NCBI RefSeq assembly: GCF_000092925.1
Contig: NC_014217.1
Span: 3,038,001-3,102,000, forward strand
DNA length: 64,000 nucleotides
Source of the DNA: Ancylobacter novellus DSM 506
Lineage (GTDB): Bacteria; Pseudomonadota; Alphaproteobacteria; Rhizobiales; Xanthobacteraceae
Direction of reading: 5' to 3'
Positions within the stretch are counted from its first letter, which is position 1, and each line of letters begins with the position of its first letter. The translations under genes and the position numbers were made by a program. Below are positions 20,833 to 30,668 of this stretch, in pieces. Below the pieces are notes generated by a model that saw only the letters and a program-made list of their open reading frames with translations, searched no databases and was not told where the DNA came from.

Positions 20833-21123
20833 CAAGACGAGTACATCAAGCACGGTCTCGTCGATCCCGATCGCGTCATGACGAACGACGAGTTCGCATG
20901 CAAGTGTGCCGAACACGCCACCGCCTGGGGCCATCGGTACGACCTTGGATGTTGCGGTGGAAATTGTCGGCCGTGAGCGCAAAGGAAATGCCCTGCCGAC
21001 CAGCGGCTCTCCTGCAGCTTGCAGGCCGGTCGCTTTTGCGCTGTCAATGCATCGCAGGCCCGCCAAGCCTCTGCTACCTGCGCTCACCCGGCCATAAGCT
21101 GCAAATCGAAGGAAGTCGTTCAG

Positions 21124-22565
21124 ATGCTGACGAAACGCGATCTGCTTCACTCTGCGGCGATGGCCGCGCTGGTCGCGACGGCGGCTCGGTCCACCGTGGC
21201 CGTGGCGCAGAGCAAAGCTGAATGGCCCAGCCTCATTGAGGCCAAGGACATTGCGGAGGAAGGCTTCATCTACGGCCTAGCCATCGTGATGAACTATGCG
21301 GTCATGTACGAGTACGCGATCGATCGCAATTCGGGGCAGTTCAAGGCGCCGTTCAACCAGATCAAGAACGAACCCAACGTCTTCACCTATAAGGACACGG
21401 CGATCGTCACGCCGAATAGCGACACGCCCTATTCCTTCGCGTGGCTGGATTTGCGGGCAGAGCCGGTGGTGCTCTCTGTGCCGGCGATCGACCCGAAGCG
21501 CTACTACTCGGTCATGCTCTGCGACGGCAATACCTACAATTTCGGCTATATCGGCACCCGCGCCACAGGCAGCGAGGCCGGCGATTACATGGTGGTCGGG
21601 CCCGATTGGAAGGGCGACACCCCGGCGGGCATCAAGCAGGTGTTTCGGTCGAGCACGCAATTTGCCCTCGCGGGCTATCGCACCCAGCTTTTCGGCCCGG
21701 ATGACCTCGACAACGTCAAGAAGGTGCAGGCCGGCTACAGGGTGCAGATGCTCTCGGCCTATCTGAAGCGGACGCCGCCGCCGGCCGCACCAACCATTGA
21801 GTTCCCGAAGATCGACAAGGAACTCGTGAAGACCAATTTCCTCGGCTATCTCGACTTCGCGCTTCAATTCGCACCGGCGCAAGATAACGAGAAGGAGATT
21901 CGCGCCAAGCTGGCACGCATCGGCGTCGGCCCGGGCAAGCCCCTAACTTCAAGGATCTGCCGTTGGAGCACAAGCTGGAGCTTGGCCTCGGCATGAAGGA
22001 AGGCCAGCGGAAGGTCGACGAAGCCGTCGCTACTGTCGGCAAGACAATCAATGGTTGGCGGGTCAGCGGTCTTCCGGGCGATAGCGCTCACTACAACGGT
22101 GATTGGCTGAAGCGCGCCGTCGCCGCTCAGGCCGGCATTTACGGTAATGACCCGGAAGAAGCGACCTACCCGTTCACACGCGTCGATGGTGCCGGCCAGA
22201 CGCTCGACGGCAGCAAGCACAACTACACGCTGACATTCCCAGCCGGGCAGCAGCCGCCCGTGAACGCGTTCTGGTCGCTGACCATGTATGATGGCAAGAC
22301 CCAGCTCCTGATCGAAAACCCGATCAACCGCTATCTGATCAACTCGCCGATGATCCCCGCCATGAAGACCAATGCGGACGGGTCGCTGACGCTCTACATC
22401 CAGCACGCGTCGCCCGGCGCCGACAAGGAAGCCAACTGGCTGCCGGCGCCGAACGGCCCGATCTATTTGGTGATGCGGCTCTACTGGCCTAAGACCCAGG
22501 CGCCCTCGATCCTGCCGGCCGGCAAAGGCAGCTGGCAGCCGCCCGGTATTCATGTCGTGTCGTGA
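21124..22565 (+). pseudogene. DUF1254/DUF1214 secreted protein gene, frameshifted
   Basis: The first part (from MLTKRDLLHSAAMAALVATA, a signal peptide with a twin-Arg-poor n-region) carries a DUF1254 domain (TPNSDTPYSFAWLDLRAEPV, RYYSVMLCDGNTYNFGYIG). The second part (from LEHKLELGLGMK) carries DUF1214 (NAFWSLTMYD, WLPAPNGPIYLVMRLY, ending in a PPGIHVVS tail). They lie in adjacent frames. One missing base near 21940-21946 would restore GKPLNFKDLPLEHK and give a normal protein of about 480 residues. The first frame otherwise stops at 21996. Family members are periplasmic and of poorly known function. Recent inactivation or a sequence error are both possible. Confidence 0.85.
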
Positions 22566-22774
22566 TGCTGTCGAAAATGTTCTAGTGACGTCACCCGGGA
22601 GCCCGCCTGCAAGGTACGCCGGCCGGCGCGCCGATAGGCTCGCCCGACAGATGGTGGCTGGGGATCCGAACGTCGCACGGAGAAGCAGATGCCGAACGGC
22701 CTAGGCAGGTGGCGCGTCGCTGGCTACAGGATGGGCTCCGTAACGCTGGCGCTCGCGGCGTGCGTCGCGGCGGG

Positions 22775-23012
22775 CGAGGCCTTGCGCGGCGGCCGAGGCG
22801 GGCTTGGGTGTCGCGTTCCAGTCGAGCTGGGTTGTCGGCCCGGACGTAAGGCCGGCAGGTTGGTTCGGTTGCAGCTGGGCGATGAGGCGTGAAGCGATAG
22901 CTCGTCAGGAATCTATATGCTGCGCGCGCTGCCGCAGCCGAGCGCGAAGGTGCGCGCCTTCACCGAGGCATTGCGTGCGTCTATCGGAAGTCCGCCGAGT
23001 TGGGAGCCGTGA
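22775..23012 (+). pseudogene. Relic of the 3' end of a LysR-type regulator gene
   Basis: This stretch aligns with the last 240 bases of the intact LysR gene at 25048-25965 (compare 25727-25965). Shared coding pieces are SSWVVGPDV, RLVRLQLG and, at the end, PSAKVRAFTEALRASIGSPP before SWEP and a stop. The pieces lie in three frames, so several indels have occurred. Similarity continues about 17 bases past the stop codon. The N-terminal DNA-binding part is missing. It is best read as the remains of a paralogous LysR gene or of an old duplication of this locus. Confidence 0.8.
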
Positions 23013-23214
23013 TCGAATAACGCCTGAATGGGCCTAGCGCGCCAATCTCGGTCATTGCTCCTAGTAGCGGCCGCAGCCCAGAAGCCGACATGAGCAAGGC
23101 AGAGCACCTTGGCACCTTTGCGCCAGCTGCGGACGGTCGGCTGAACGCCGAGAGCGGAAACGGATTCTGCAGTCATGGACGGCCACGACACGAGGCGGAG
23201 CGCGACGCTGTGCC

Positions 23215-24201
23215 TCACGCGGTCACCTTCAGCACGATCTTCCCTAACCCACCTCCGGTCTCCATCGCGCTATGCGCGTCGGCGGCCTGTGCGAGAGGAA
23301 AGACCTTGCCGACCAGCGGCTTGAGTCGGCCATCGGCGAACATCGGCAGCGCGCTTTCCGCGAAGCGCCGCACCATGGCGCGCTTCTCATCCGGCTGACG
23401 CGATTTCATCACCGTGCCGATGAGGCGCAGATGATTGTGCAGCAGGACCGAAAGCGGAATGCTGGCGCTGTCCTGACCGCCGAGCAGGCCAACCTGAACG
23501 AGGCGCCCACCCGGCGCGAGGCTGCGCAAATTGCGCGCAAGATAATCGCCGCCGACGAAATCGACGATCACATCGACCCCGCGTCCGCCGGTCGCGTTGC
23601 GCGCGCCCTGCTCGAAGTCCTCGGATCGATAGTCGAAAACGGCGTCCGCGCCGAGAGCGAGAACGTCCATGCGCCGCTGGGCATTGGCCGTCGCGAAGAC
23701 GCGGGCGCCCAGCGCATGGGCGATCGCGACGCAGGCCGAGCCGACGCCGCCAGCCGCCGCGTGGATGAGCACGCTCGTCCCACGGGCCGTGCCGCCCAGA
23801 TGCACGGCGGCTTCCCAAGCGGTGACGAAGGATTCCATCACCGCTGCCGCCCCGACATAGTCGAGACCCTCGGGAATAGGCACCGCCATGCCGCGGTCAA
23901 CCCGGGCAAACTCGGCATAGGCACCACCACCGACGATTCCCATCACCCGTTCACCTGGCCGTATGTCGGTGACGTCGGTGCCGACCGCCGCCACCTCGCC
24001 GGCCACTTCAAGCCCGAGCAGGTCGCTGTCGCCGTAGCTTTGGCGACCATAATAGCCCTGACGCTGCAGAAGATCGGCGCGGTTGACGCCCACCGCGTGA
24101 ACCTTGACCAGAAGATCGCCGGGACGGACTTCCGGCACGGGCGCGTCGGCGAGGCGGAGGACGTCCGCCGCACCGAAATCGTCGAACACGATCGCTTTCA
24201 T
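23215..24201 (-). CDS. NAD(P)H:quinone oxidoreductase, PIG3-like MDR family
   Basis: A 328-residue zinc-free medium-chain dehydrogenase/reductase. The N-terminal catalytic domain has VGVNRADLLQRQGYY; the Rossmann domain has AAAGGVGSACVAIAHALGA for NADPH binding. The absence of zinc ligands and the overall pattern place it with quinone oxidoreductases of the PIG3/QOR group, which reduce quinones or other electrophilic carbonyls in the cytoplasm. Its ATG overlaps the stop of the upstream gene (24198-24746) by four bases, so the two are translationally coupled. The divergent LysR gene probably regulates the pair. Confidence 0.92.
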   Translation of the reverse strand: MKAIVFDDFGAADVLRLADAPVPEVRPGDLLVKVHAVGVNRADLLQRQGYYGRQSYGDSDLLGLEVAGEVAAVGTDVTDIRPGERVMGIVGGGAYAEFARVDRGMAVPIPEGLDYVGAAAVMESFVTAWEAAVHLGGTARGTSVLIHAAAGGVGSACVAIAHALGARVFATANAQRRMDVLALGADAVFDYRSEDFEQGARNATGGRGVDVIVDFVGGDYLARNLRSLAPGGRLVQVGLLGGQDSASIPLSVLLHNHLRLIGTVMKSRQPDEKRAMVRRFAESALPMFADGRLKPLVGKVFPLAQAADAHSAMETGGGLGKIVLKVTA

Positions 24202-24746
24202 TTTGCCGCAGCCTTGGCGTCCGCGCGGCGGGCGATGCTGGCGGCGAAGAGCGGCGTCTCACGACGGTTGTGGTCGCCGCCGGCTTTCTGCCGGGCCACG
24301 GCCGCCTGCTCGAAGGTCTGGCCATGCGCGGCGAGGAAGTCCATGAATACGTCGGTCGGGTGCGAGGTGACGCGGTTGGTATAGCGGGTGCGTCCGCCCT
24401 CGATCGACTCGGCGATCAGTTCCCAGATCACGTTGACCTGCGTGCGTCCCACCGGCGTGAACACATCGGAGATCGAGTTCATCCGGCAATAGCTCGCCGT
24501 GGCCTCCTCCGCGACATAGTGCTGGATCACCAGCCCGGTGCCGATCATTTCGACATTGATCACCATGCGGCGGCCATCATCGGTCGTGGTGACGCCGGAC
24601 CCGATATGGTCAGGCGGGCAGCAGCGCAGATATTCGGCTTCGGGCAGCGTGAACAGCCAGTCTGCGATATCGACCTTTTCAATGGAAACGTCGATTTCCG
24701 CGGTATAGGCGGACTGCGAGAGGATCTTGTCGGTGATGACTTTCAT
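24198..24746 (-). CDS. Uncharacterised protein, paralogue of 36656-37180
   Basis: The ATG at 24746 gives a 182-residue protein (MKVITDKILSQSAYTAEIDV). It matches the product of 36656-37180 over its length, with shared segments DVFTP.GRT, PDGRRM/DDGRRM in the middle and HNR.ETP.FAASI at the C-terminus. A fold of the SRPBCC (START-like) type is possible from the strand pattern, but I cannot confirm it. It has no signal peptide. It is coupled to the quinone oxidoreductase gene by a four-base overlap, and lies divergent from a LysR gene. The link to redox or electrophile metabolism is inferred from neighbours in both loci. Confidence 0.75.
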   Translation of the reverse strand: MKVITDKILSQSAYTAEIDVSIEKVDIADWLFTLPEAEYLRCCPPDHIGSGVTTTDDGRRMVINVEMIGTGLVIQHYVAEEATASYCRMNSISDVFTPVGRTQVNVIWELIAESIEGGRTRYTNRVTSHPTDVFMDFLAAHGQTFEQAAVARQKAGGDHNRRETPLFAASIARRADAKAAAK

Positions 24747-24762
24747 GATTTTGCCTTGCCGA

Positions 24763-24776
24763 TATACGATTGTATT
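24763..24776. promoter_or_regulatory. Operator-like inverted repeat in the LysR intergenic region
   Basis: TATAC, four bases (GATT), GTATT forms an inverted repeat 17 to 30 bases upstream of the oxidoreductase operon start. Its centre ATACGATTGTAT differs at one position from the ATACGATGGTAT core of the site at 31942-31955. It could be an operator for the LysR protein or for whichever regulator binds the related sites. Confidence 0.35.
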
Positions 24777-25047
24777 ATTTACCAGTACTCGCCTTGCCGG
24801 AGGCCGAATGCCAATACGGTGACTGCCGATGTAGAACCGGTTATGCGCGACGTCCCGGCCGGGCGTATTTCGATATTTCCATGATCGCTGACCTTGCTTG
24901 CGAGATGGAACGACTGTCCGATTTTGCCGCGAGGATGGCGTGTCGGCGACGAGGTGCCGCCGCTGTGTGAACGCCGCGAATATGCGAGTGTCCGGGACCG
25001 GCGATAAGCCGATGCCCGCTGCAAACGGCTTTGCCTGGATCGCAAAG

Positions 25048-25965
25048 ATGAGACCCCATTTCGCCGAATATCTCGCCACCTTCGTCGATGTCGTCCGGGC
25101 GGGCAGTTTTTCCGGCGCCGCCCGCCGGCGCGCGGTGACACCCTCGGCGATCGTTCGGCAGATCGATGCGCTGGAGAGGGATCTTGGCGTTGCCCTGTTC
25201 ATCCGTTCGACGCGCGCACTCACGCTTACCGATGCCGGCCAGCGCCTGTGCGAGCGGGCCCTGCGGCATCTCGACGAACTGGCCGACACCCATGCCGAGG
25301 TTGCCGCCTTCGACGGCTCCGTCTCCGGCACGCTTCGGATTGCCTGCTTCCCGACCTTCGGCAAGCGCTATGTCCTGCCGGTCGTCGCGGCGCTGCAGAC
25401 CGAGCATCCGGCTCTGCATGTCGATCTCGACCTGACGGAGCGGCTCGCCGATCCGGTGGCCGAGCGGCTTGACGCCGTCATCCGCATGGGCGCGCTTGCC
25501 GACAGTACGTTGATCGCGACAAGACTGGCGCCGCTCACGCGGCTGCTGGTCGCGAGCCCCGCCTATCTGTCGCGGGAGGGCACGCCCAGCAGCGCCGCGG
25601 ATCTGTCATCGCATCGACTGCTCGACAAGCTTCATGGCGCCGATCTCCTTGGTTGGCGCGACGTGCTCGGTTGCCCGGCGGGCCACGCCGGGAACGGCAC
25701 GGTGGCGTTTCGCTCGGATGATTTCGAGGCCCTGCGCGCAGCCGCCGAGGCAGGCCTGGGGATCGCCATTCTATCGAGCTGGGTTGTCGGCCCGGATGTC
25801 AGGGCGGGAAAGCTGATGCGGCTAGGGCTCGGCGGTGAGCCATGGAACGACGCCTCGTCAGGGATCTACCTGCTGCGTGCTCTGCAGCAGCCGAGCGCGA
25901 AGGTGCGAGCCTTCGCTGAAGCATTGCGTGCTTCTATCGGAAGTCCGCCGAGTTGGGAGCCGTGA
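25048..25965 (+). CDS. LysR-type transcriptional regulator
   Basis: A 305-residue regulator with an N-terminal winged helix-turn-helix (EYLATFVDVVRAGSFSGAAR, then TPSAIVRQIDALERDLGVAL) and a C-terminal periplasmic-binding-like effector domain (LRIACFPTFGKRYVLPVV). The start at 25048 gives the usual short arm before the first helix; in-frame starts at 25012 and 24898 exist and cannot be excluded. It is divergent from the quinone oxidoreductase operon, the classic arrangement for LysR control with a shared intergenic region. The last 240 bases also exist as a decayed copy at 22775-23012. Confidence 0.93.
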   Translation: MRPHFAEYLATFVDVVRAGSFSGAARRRAVTPSAIVRQIDALERDLGVALFIRSTRALTLTDAGQRLCERALRHLDELADTHAEVAAFDGSVSGTLRIACFPTFGKRYVLPVVAALQTEHPALHVDLDLTERLADPVAERLDAVIRMGALADSTLIATRLAPLTRLLVASPAYLSREGTPSSAADLSSHRLLDKLHGADLLGWRDVLGCPAGHAGNGTVAFRSDDFEALRAAAEAGLGIAILSSWVVGPDVRAGKLMRLGLGGEPWNDASSGIYLLRALQQPSAKVRAFAEALRASIGSPPSWEP

Positions 25966-26764
25966 TCGAATAACGCCTGAACGGGGCGTAACGAGCCAAT
26001 TGCAGACGTTCGCAGCAGCTATCACGAGTGGCCGGTTGGGGGCCGGTGGCGGACTGTCCGTTATTGGGGACTTCAAACGAGAAGCGGACATATCGCCGAT
26101 GAATGTCCGAGGCCGAAACTGCCCCTTAGCTCACGGGAGGGACGTCCGCTTTCGGGTAGTCTATTGGATTGCTCTTGCATGAAGGAGAGGACGGTCCATT
26201 TCAGGCTTAGGGAAGCGTCACCAAAGAGAAGAACGGCCCCCTTGGAGCATCGTTAGAGCCCACGCGTAGACGTTGCCTTGAGGGCGGCAAGCACCCCCTC
26301 ATACTTAACGGGGCGGTTACAGCATCCTCGTCGGGCGAGTCGTGTCGAGGTTCGGATGCCGGAGTTCCCAGTCGGTGGATGAAGTCTCGCGCGGTGGGAG
26401 CGCCTGGCACGGACGCTGAGTTCGAGTTCTGGTTTCCCGTCGACCCGGTCCAAACCCCCAGCCAGGCTCATCCTGTCCCAAAGATAGAGAGCGGCGATGT
26501 TGGATGCAGGTAGGGGACATCGAAGGGAGCCCTGGCAAACTTCTCTTACAGGATGGTCAACCGCCTTGCCCAATGACAGCGACGATCCTGCCAATGAAGG
26601 GCTGGGACATCACTTGCCGTAACGAAACTGCAATGCGTTCGAAGGATCTTATCGGTTATGCACTTGCAGGCGCAGAACACGGTCGGCTTTGTCGCTTGCT
26701 TTGCGGAACGTTTGTCTGTGCAATGACGCGCTTTTCTTGTGTCTCTTGATAAGAGCAGGGGGAG
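25966..26764. other. Long intergenic stretch
   Basis: About 800 bases between LysR and the ABC importer. The first bases match those after the LysR relic at 23013-23029. Short degenerate pieces with GGACAT/ATGTCC and CTTTCGGGTAGT near 26040-26150 look like worn copies of intergenic sequence common in rhizobial genomes. Open frames on both strands (for example 26253-26594 minus) have no recognisable motif. The promoter of the importer operon should lie near the end. Confidence 0.4.
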
Positions 26765-28066
26765 ATGATGTTCCGGAGAATATTCGGCGTCCTATGTGCC
26801 GCGATGCTCATGATGTCATCGACACTCGCGGCCGACAAACCGAAGGAATTGGTAGTGGGCATTACCACTTTCCTATCAGGGTCGGCTTCCGTTTTCGGCG
26901 TTCCCGGAAAGAATGCCGCGGAGCTACTGATCGCAGATCTCAATGCCAAAGGGGGCATTCTCGGTGTACCTCTCCGTCCAATCTTCATTGACGAGGGGGC
27001 CGGCATCAATCAGCTCATGTCGGAATATCGCCGCGTCGTGTTGAACGAAAAGGCCGAGGTGATGCTGGCTTCTGTCTCGAGCGCGAGTTGCCTGGCGCTT
27101 ACCCCGGTCGCGGAAGATCTGGAGGTTCCGAATATACTCTGGGATTGCAGTTCACCGCGCATCTTAGAAGACAACAACTACAAATACAGCGTACGTACGC
27201 AATCGCATTCAGGCGCCGAGATGCTCGCGGCGGCGCTGTATTTGGTGAAGAATAAAGCCGACTTCAAAACGGTTGCCGGCGTTAACCAAGACTACGCCGC
27301 CGGCCGCGACCAGTGGGGGCTCTTCCGCATCGCGCTGAAAGCCTTGAAGCCCGACGTCGAGATCGTCGCCGAGCTGTTCCCGAAATTTGGAGCGCCGGAC
27401 TACTCGACCGAAATTTCCCGCCTTCAGGCGCTGCGGCCCGACGTGATCGTCAACACGTCGTGGGGCGGCGATCTGGACACCTTCGTCCAGCAGGCGTCCG
27501 CACGGGGTGTCATGACACAGGCCACCTTCGTGTTCCCCCTTGGCGAGAGTTCGCTGCAGCGTCTCGGCGGCGCAATGCCGGCCGGCGTCATCATCGGCGG
27601 ACGCGGCGATCATTATTTCCTGCATCCGAAATATGCGCAGGAGCCGGCCTTCAGAGAATTCGTGGAACGGTACCGCGAGAAGACGAGCGCCTACCCAATC
27701 TACCCCGTGCTACACATGGCCCAGGCGATTTCGGCGCTTGAGGGCGCTTATAAGAAGGCTGCCCTGACGAACGACGTTCCGTGGCCATCGAAGGAACAGC
27801 TGATGGCGGCGTTTCGCGGCCTCAAATTCCGGGGCCTGACCAGCGAAGTCTCCATCCGCGAAGACAATCAGGGTCTCGAAGACCAGTTGATCGGAACCAC
27901 GGTCCGCGTGCCGGAATATGGCTTCGCGGTTCTGGATCGGATGTCGATCTACCCTGCGGAACTGGTGACCACACCCATCGGCGCGAAATCGGCTGACTGG
28001 CTTTCACAGATCAGGCTCGAGACTGCGAACGATCCGTCGATCGAGACCTTCGAGGCCAAGAAATAA
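26765..28066 (+). CDS. ABC transporter substrate-binding protein, branched-chain amino acid type
   Basis: A 433-residue periplasmic binding protein of the LivJ/LivK (peripla_BP_6) family. A signal peptide (FRRIFGVLCAAMLMMSSTLAADK) is followed by the typical VVGITTFLSGSASVFG and ADLNAKGGILGVPLRPIF. Two ATG codons are adjacent in steps of three (26765, 26768); AGGGGGA suits the second better. It is the first gene of a five-gene importer with the four genes downstream. Members of this family bind amino acids, amides or aromatic acids; the ligand here cannot be read from sequence. Confidence 0.93.
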   Translation: MMFRRIFGVLCAAMLMMSSTLAADKPKELVVGITTFLSGSASVFGVPGKNAAELLIADLNAKGGILGVPLRPIFIDEGAGINQLMSEYRRVVLNEKAEVMLASVSSASCLALTPVAEDLEVPNILWDCSSPRILEDNNYKYSVRTQSHSGAEMLAAALYLVKNKADFKTVAGVNQDYAAGRDQWGLFRIALKALKPDVEIVAELFPKFGAPDYSTEISRLQALRPDVIVNTSWGGDLDTFVQQASARGVMTQATFVFPLGESSLQRLGGAMPAGVIIGGRGDHYFLHPKYAQEPAFREFVERYREKTSAYPIYPVLHMAQAISALEGAYKKAALTNDVPWPSKEQLMAAFRGLKFRGLTSEVSIREDNQGLEDQLIGTTVRVPEYGFAVLDRMSIYPAELVTTPIGAKSADWLSQIRLETANDPSIETFEAKK

Positions 28067-28083
28067 CCGGCGGGTCATCGGTC

Positions 28084-28989
28084 ATGTCCATCCAGACGAT
28101 CTTGCTGGCAGCTCTGGATGGCCTCTCCTATGGCGCGCAAGTCTTTCTGGTCGCCGTGGGGCTCTCCTTAATCTTCGGCGTATTGCGGATCGTCAACGTC
28201 GCCCATGGCAGTTTCTATGCCATTGGTGCCTATGTGGCGGCTTCGTTCAGTCTTCTTATTGCCGCTGAAGGCTGGAGTCCGTGGCTGACCTATCCGGCCA
28301 TGATCCTGTCTGCCTGCCTCGTCGGCATAGTCTTGGGCGGCGCCCTCGAGGTCGGCCTTCTCCGGCGTATCTATGGCAAGGAGCAGGTTCTCCAACTGCT
28401 TGTCACCTTCGCGGTCTTCATGATCCTCGAGGACATGCAGAAGGCGGTTTGGGGCGTCAGTCCGTATTTCATCGATGCGCCACTTGGCCTGCTCGGTACG
28501 GTGAATATCCTCGGCATCAACTATTCAATCTACCAACTCGTAATCGTGCCGTTCTTCGCGGCAGTCGTGCTGGTCAGCCTGCGCTACGTCCTGCGGCGCA
28601 CGCGCCTCGGCCGCATCGTCACGGCGGTGACCGACGACCGCGAGATAGCGGCGGCGATGGGAGTGGACGCGACCAGAATCTACCTCCTTACCTTCATGAT
28701 CGGCGCCTCTTTCGCGGCCTTCGGCGGGGCTCTGGCTTCGGGATCGACCTCGCTCGTGCCCGGCATGGGTGCGGGAATGACCATCCTCTCCTTCGCAATC
28801 GCAGCGACGGCCGGTCTCGGCCGAATAGAGGGCGCGGCGGTGGCCGCGCTGATGATCGGGCTCGGCCGGTCGCTCGCTGTCTACATGGCCCCCGAATTCG
28901 ATGTGCTGGTGCCTTACCTGATCATGTTCCTGGTCCTGCTCTTCAAGCCTCAGGGCCTGTTCAGCGTGCAGCAGACGAGGAAAGTGTAA
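28084..28989 (+). CDS. livH: Branched-chain amino acid type ABC permease, LivH family
   Basis: A 301-residue inner-membrane protein with about eight hydrophobic helices. The LivH signatures ALDGLSYGAQVFLVAVGLSL and FGVLRIVNVAHGSFYAIGAY are intact, as is the cytoplasmic loop LRRTRLGRIVTAVTDD that contacts the ATPase. It begins 17 bases after the binding-protein gene. Its stop overlaps the livM start (TAATG), showing translational coupling. Confidence 0.93.
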   Translation: MSIQTILLAALDGLSYGAQVFLVAVGLSLIFGVLRIVNVAHGSFYAIGAYVAASFSLLIAAEGWSPWLTYPAMILSACLVGIVLGGALEVGLLRRIYGKEQVLQLLVTFAVFMILEDMQKAVWGVSPYFIDAPLGLLGTVNILGINYSIYQLVIVPFFAAVVLVSLRYVLRRTRLGRIVTAVTDDREIAAAMGVDATRIYLLTFMIGASFAAFGGALASGSTSLVPGMGAGMTILSFAIAATAGLGRIEGAAVAALMIGLGRSLAVYMAPEFDVLVPYLIMFLVLLFKPQGLFSVQQTRKV

Positions 28990-29924
28990 TGCGTCCCGAA
29001 TTCCTGCCGGGTGTAGCGGCCGCGTTGGTGTTGGCCCTGGTCCCCCTGCTGGTCCCCTGGACAACGGTGATGCTGACGATCGCGCTCGCCATCGGATTGT
29101 CGGTACTGGCCATCGTCGTGCTGCTGCGGGCCGGGCAGGTCTCGTTCGGGCACGGCCTCTATTATGCGACCGGGGCATATACCGTGGCCTTCCTCGTCAA
29201 GGCGCGGCTCTCTCTCGACGCACTGATCCTCATCCCGCTCGGTGGGCTGGTCGCGATGCTGATCGCCGTGGCCTTCGGATTTTTCGCGGTGCGTTATCGC
29301 GACATTTTTTTCGCGATGATCAATCTGGCGATCTCGATGGTAGCCTTCTCGCTGCTCGAGAAGCTCTACCACATAACCGGCGGCGGGGACGGCATGAACG
29401 TGGCACGTCCGACGCTTGGTGGCGGGCGCCTCGACCGCGCCGCCTTCGAGGCCTGGATGTTCTATGCGACGCTTGCGATCGCCGCACTCGCAGGTCTTCT
29501 CGTGACGCGCTATCTCGCCTCGCCTTTGGGCAGGGCGCTCGAGGCGGTGAAGAGTAACGAGATGCGGCTCGAATATCTCGGCGTCTCCGGCAACCATGTT
29601 CTCCATGTCGCCTACGCGATCTCCGCCGCACTCGCCGGGGTGAGCGGGGCTATCATCGCCATCGTCAACGGCCACGTTGCTCCCGAATTCGCTTATTGGG
29701 TACGCTCGGGCGAGTTCGTCTTCATCGCGATCCTCGGCGGCGCCGGCAACGTGCTGGGCGCGTTCGCAGGTTCCATGGTCTTCGAGGCGATCCGCAACCA
29801 TGCGGCTGCCCTCGCCGCCGACTACTGGCAGACGACCCTCGGCTTGTCGCTCATCGCGATCATCATGTTCGCGCCTGACGGGCTGACTCAGCTGCGCTTC
29901 AAACGGAACAAGACGCGGCCATGA
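28989..29924 (+). CDS. livM: Branched-chain amino acid type ABC permease, LivM family
   Basis: The ATG at 28989 shares its A with the livH stop codon. The 311-residue product has many hydrophobic helices and the LivM pattern VVLLRAGQVSFGHGLYYATG, YRDIFFAMINLAISMVAFSL and SPLGRALEAVKSNEMRLEYL, the last being the loop that meets the ATPase. It pairs with LivH to form the channel. The end overlaps livG by four bases. An open frame extends far upstream through livH but is out of frame with it. Confidence 0.93.
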   Translation: MRPEFLPGVAAALVLALVPLLVPWTTVMLTIALAIGLSVLAIVVLLRAGQVSFGHGLYYATGAYTVAFLVKARLSLDALILIPLGGLVAMLIAVAFGFFAVRYRDIFFAMINLAISMVAFSLLEKLYHITGGGDGMNVARPTLGGGRLDRAAFEAWMFYATLAIAALAGLLVTRYLASPLGRALEAVKSNEMRLEYLGVSGNHVLHVAYAISAALAGVSGAIIAIVNGHVAPEFAYWVRSGEFVFIAILGGAGNVLGAFAGSMVFEAIRNHAAALAADYWQTTLGLSLIAIIMFAPDGLTQLRFKRNKTRP

Positions 29925-30667
29925 CCCAGCGTCCCGTCCTCGAGGCGCGCAACCTGCGTCTCCATTTCGGCGGCGTCGCCGCTGCCGACGATGCGTCGCT
30001 GTCGGTGGCCAGCGGACAGCGTGTCGCGATCATCGGGCCGAACGGCGCGGGCAAGACGACCTTCATCAATATCTGCACCGGCTATCTGAAACCTCAATCG
30101 GGCTCGGTGCTGTTCGAAGGACGCGAGATGACCGGGCTTGCACCGCGCCGGATCGTGCGAAACGGGATCGCCCGCTCCTTCCAGTTGCCGCAGCTGTTCC
30201 TCGACATCACCGTGCTCGAAAATCTGCTGGTAGCTCTGGCGGCGCGGGAAGGCATCTGGAACTCTTGGATGCCCCTGGAGCGCCATGGCAAACGCGACGA
30301 GATGCTTGACCTACTCGACGTGATCGGGTTGACCGACGCGGCACACCGATTGACGCGCGAACTGCCTGAAGGCATGCGCAAGCTGGTCGATATCGCCATG
30401 GCTCTCGCTCTGAAGCCACGGCTCATCTTCATGGACGAGCCCACAAGCGGGGTGTCGACCCAGGAGAAATTCACGATCATGGATGTCGTGATCAGGGCGC
30501 TAGAGCAGAATGCGACCACGGCGGTCTTCGTCGAGCACGACATGGATGTGGTGTCGCGCTACGCTGACAGCGTCGCGGTATGGTCCGGCGGGCGCATCAG
30601 CCTAACCGGAACGCCGGCGGAGGTCCTCGCCGATCCTGACGTCCGAAGAAACGTCGTGGGCGCCTGA
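29921..30667 (+). CDS. livG: ABC transporter ATP-binding protein, LivG family
   Basis: A 248-residue ATPase with Walker A GPNGAGKTT, Walker B LIFMDEPTSGV and the switch His in VEHDMDVV. The ABC signature, usually LSxGQ or LAYGQ in LivG proteins, reads LPEGMRKLVDIAMAL, so the fourth and fifth positions are unusual, although the essential Gly is kept. It overlaps livM by four bases and is followed one base later by livF. It energises import with LivF. Confidence 0.93.
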   Translation: MTQRPVLEARNLRLHFGGVAAADDASLSVASGQRVAIIGPNGAGKTTFINICTGYLKPQSGSVLFEGREMTGLAPRRIVRNGIARSFQLPQLFLDITVLENLLVALAAREGIWNSWMPLERHGKRDEMLDLLDVIGLTDAAHRLTRELPEGMRKLVDIAMALALKPRLIFMDEPTSGVSTQEKFTIMDVVIRALEQNATTAVFVEHDMDVVSRYADSVAVWSGGRISLTGTPAEVLADPDVRRNVVGA

Positions 30668-30668
30668 C

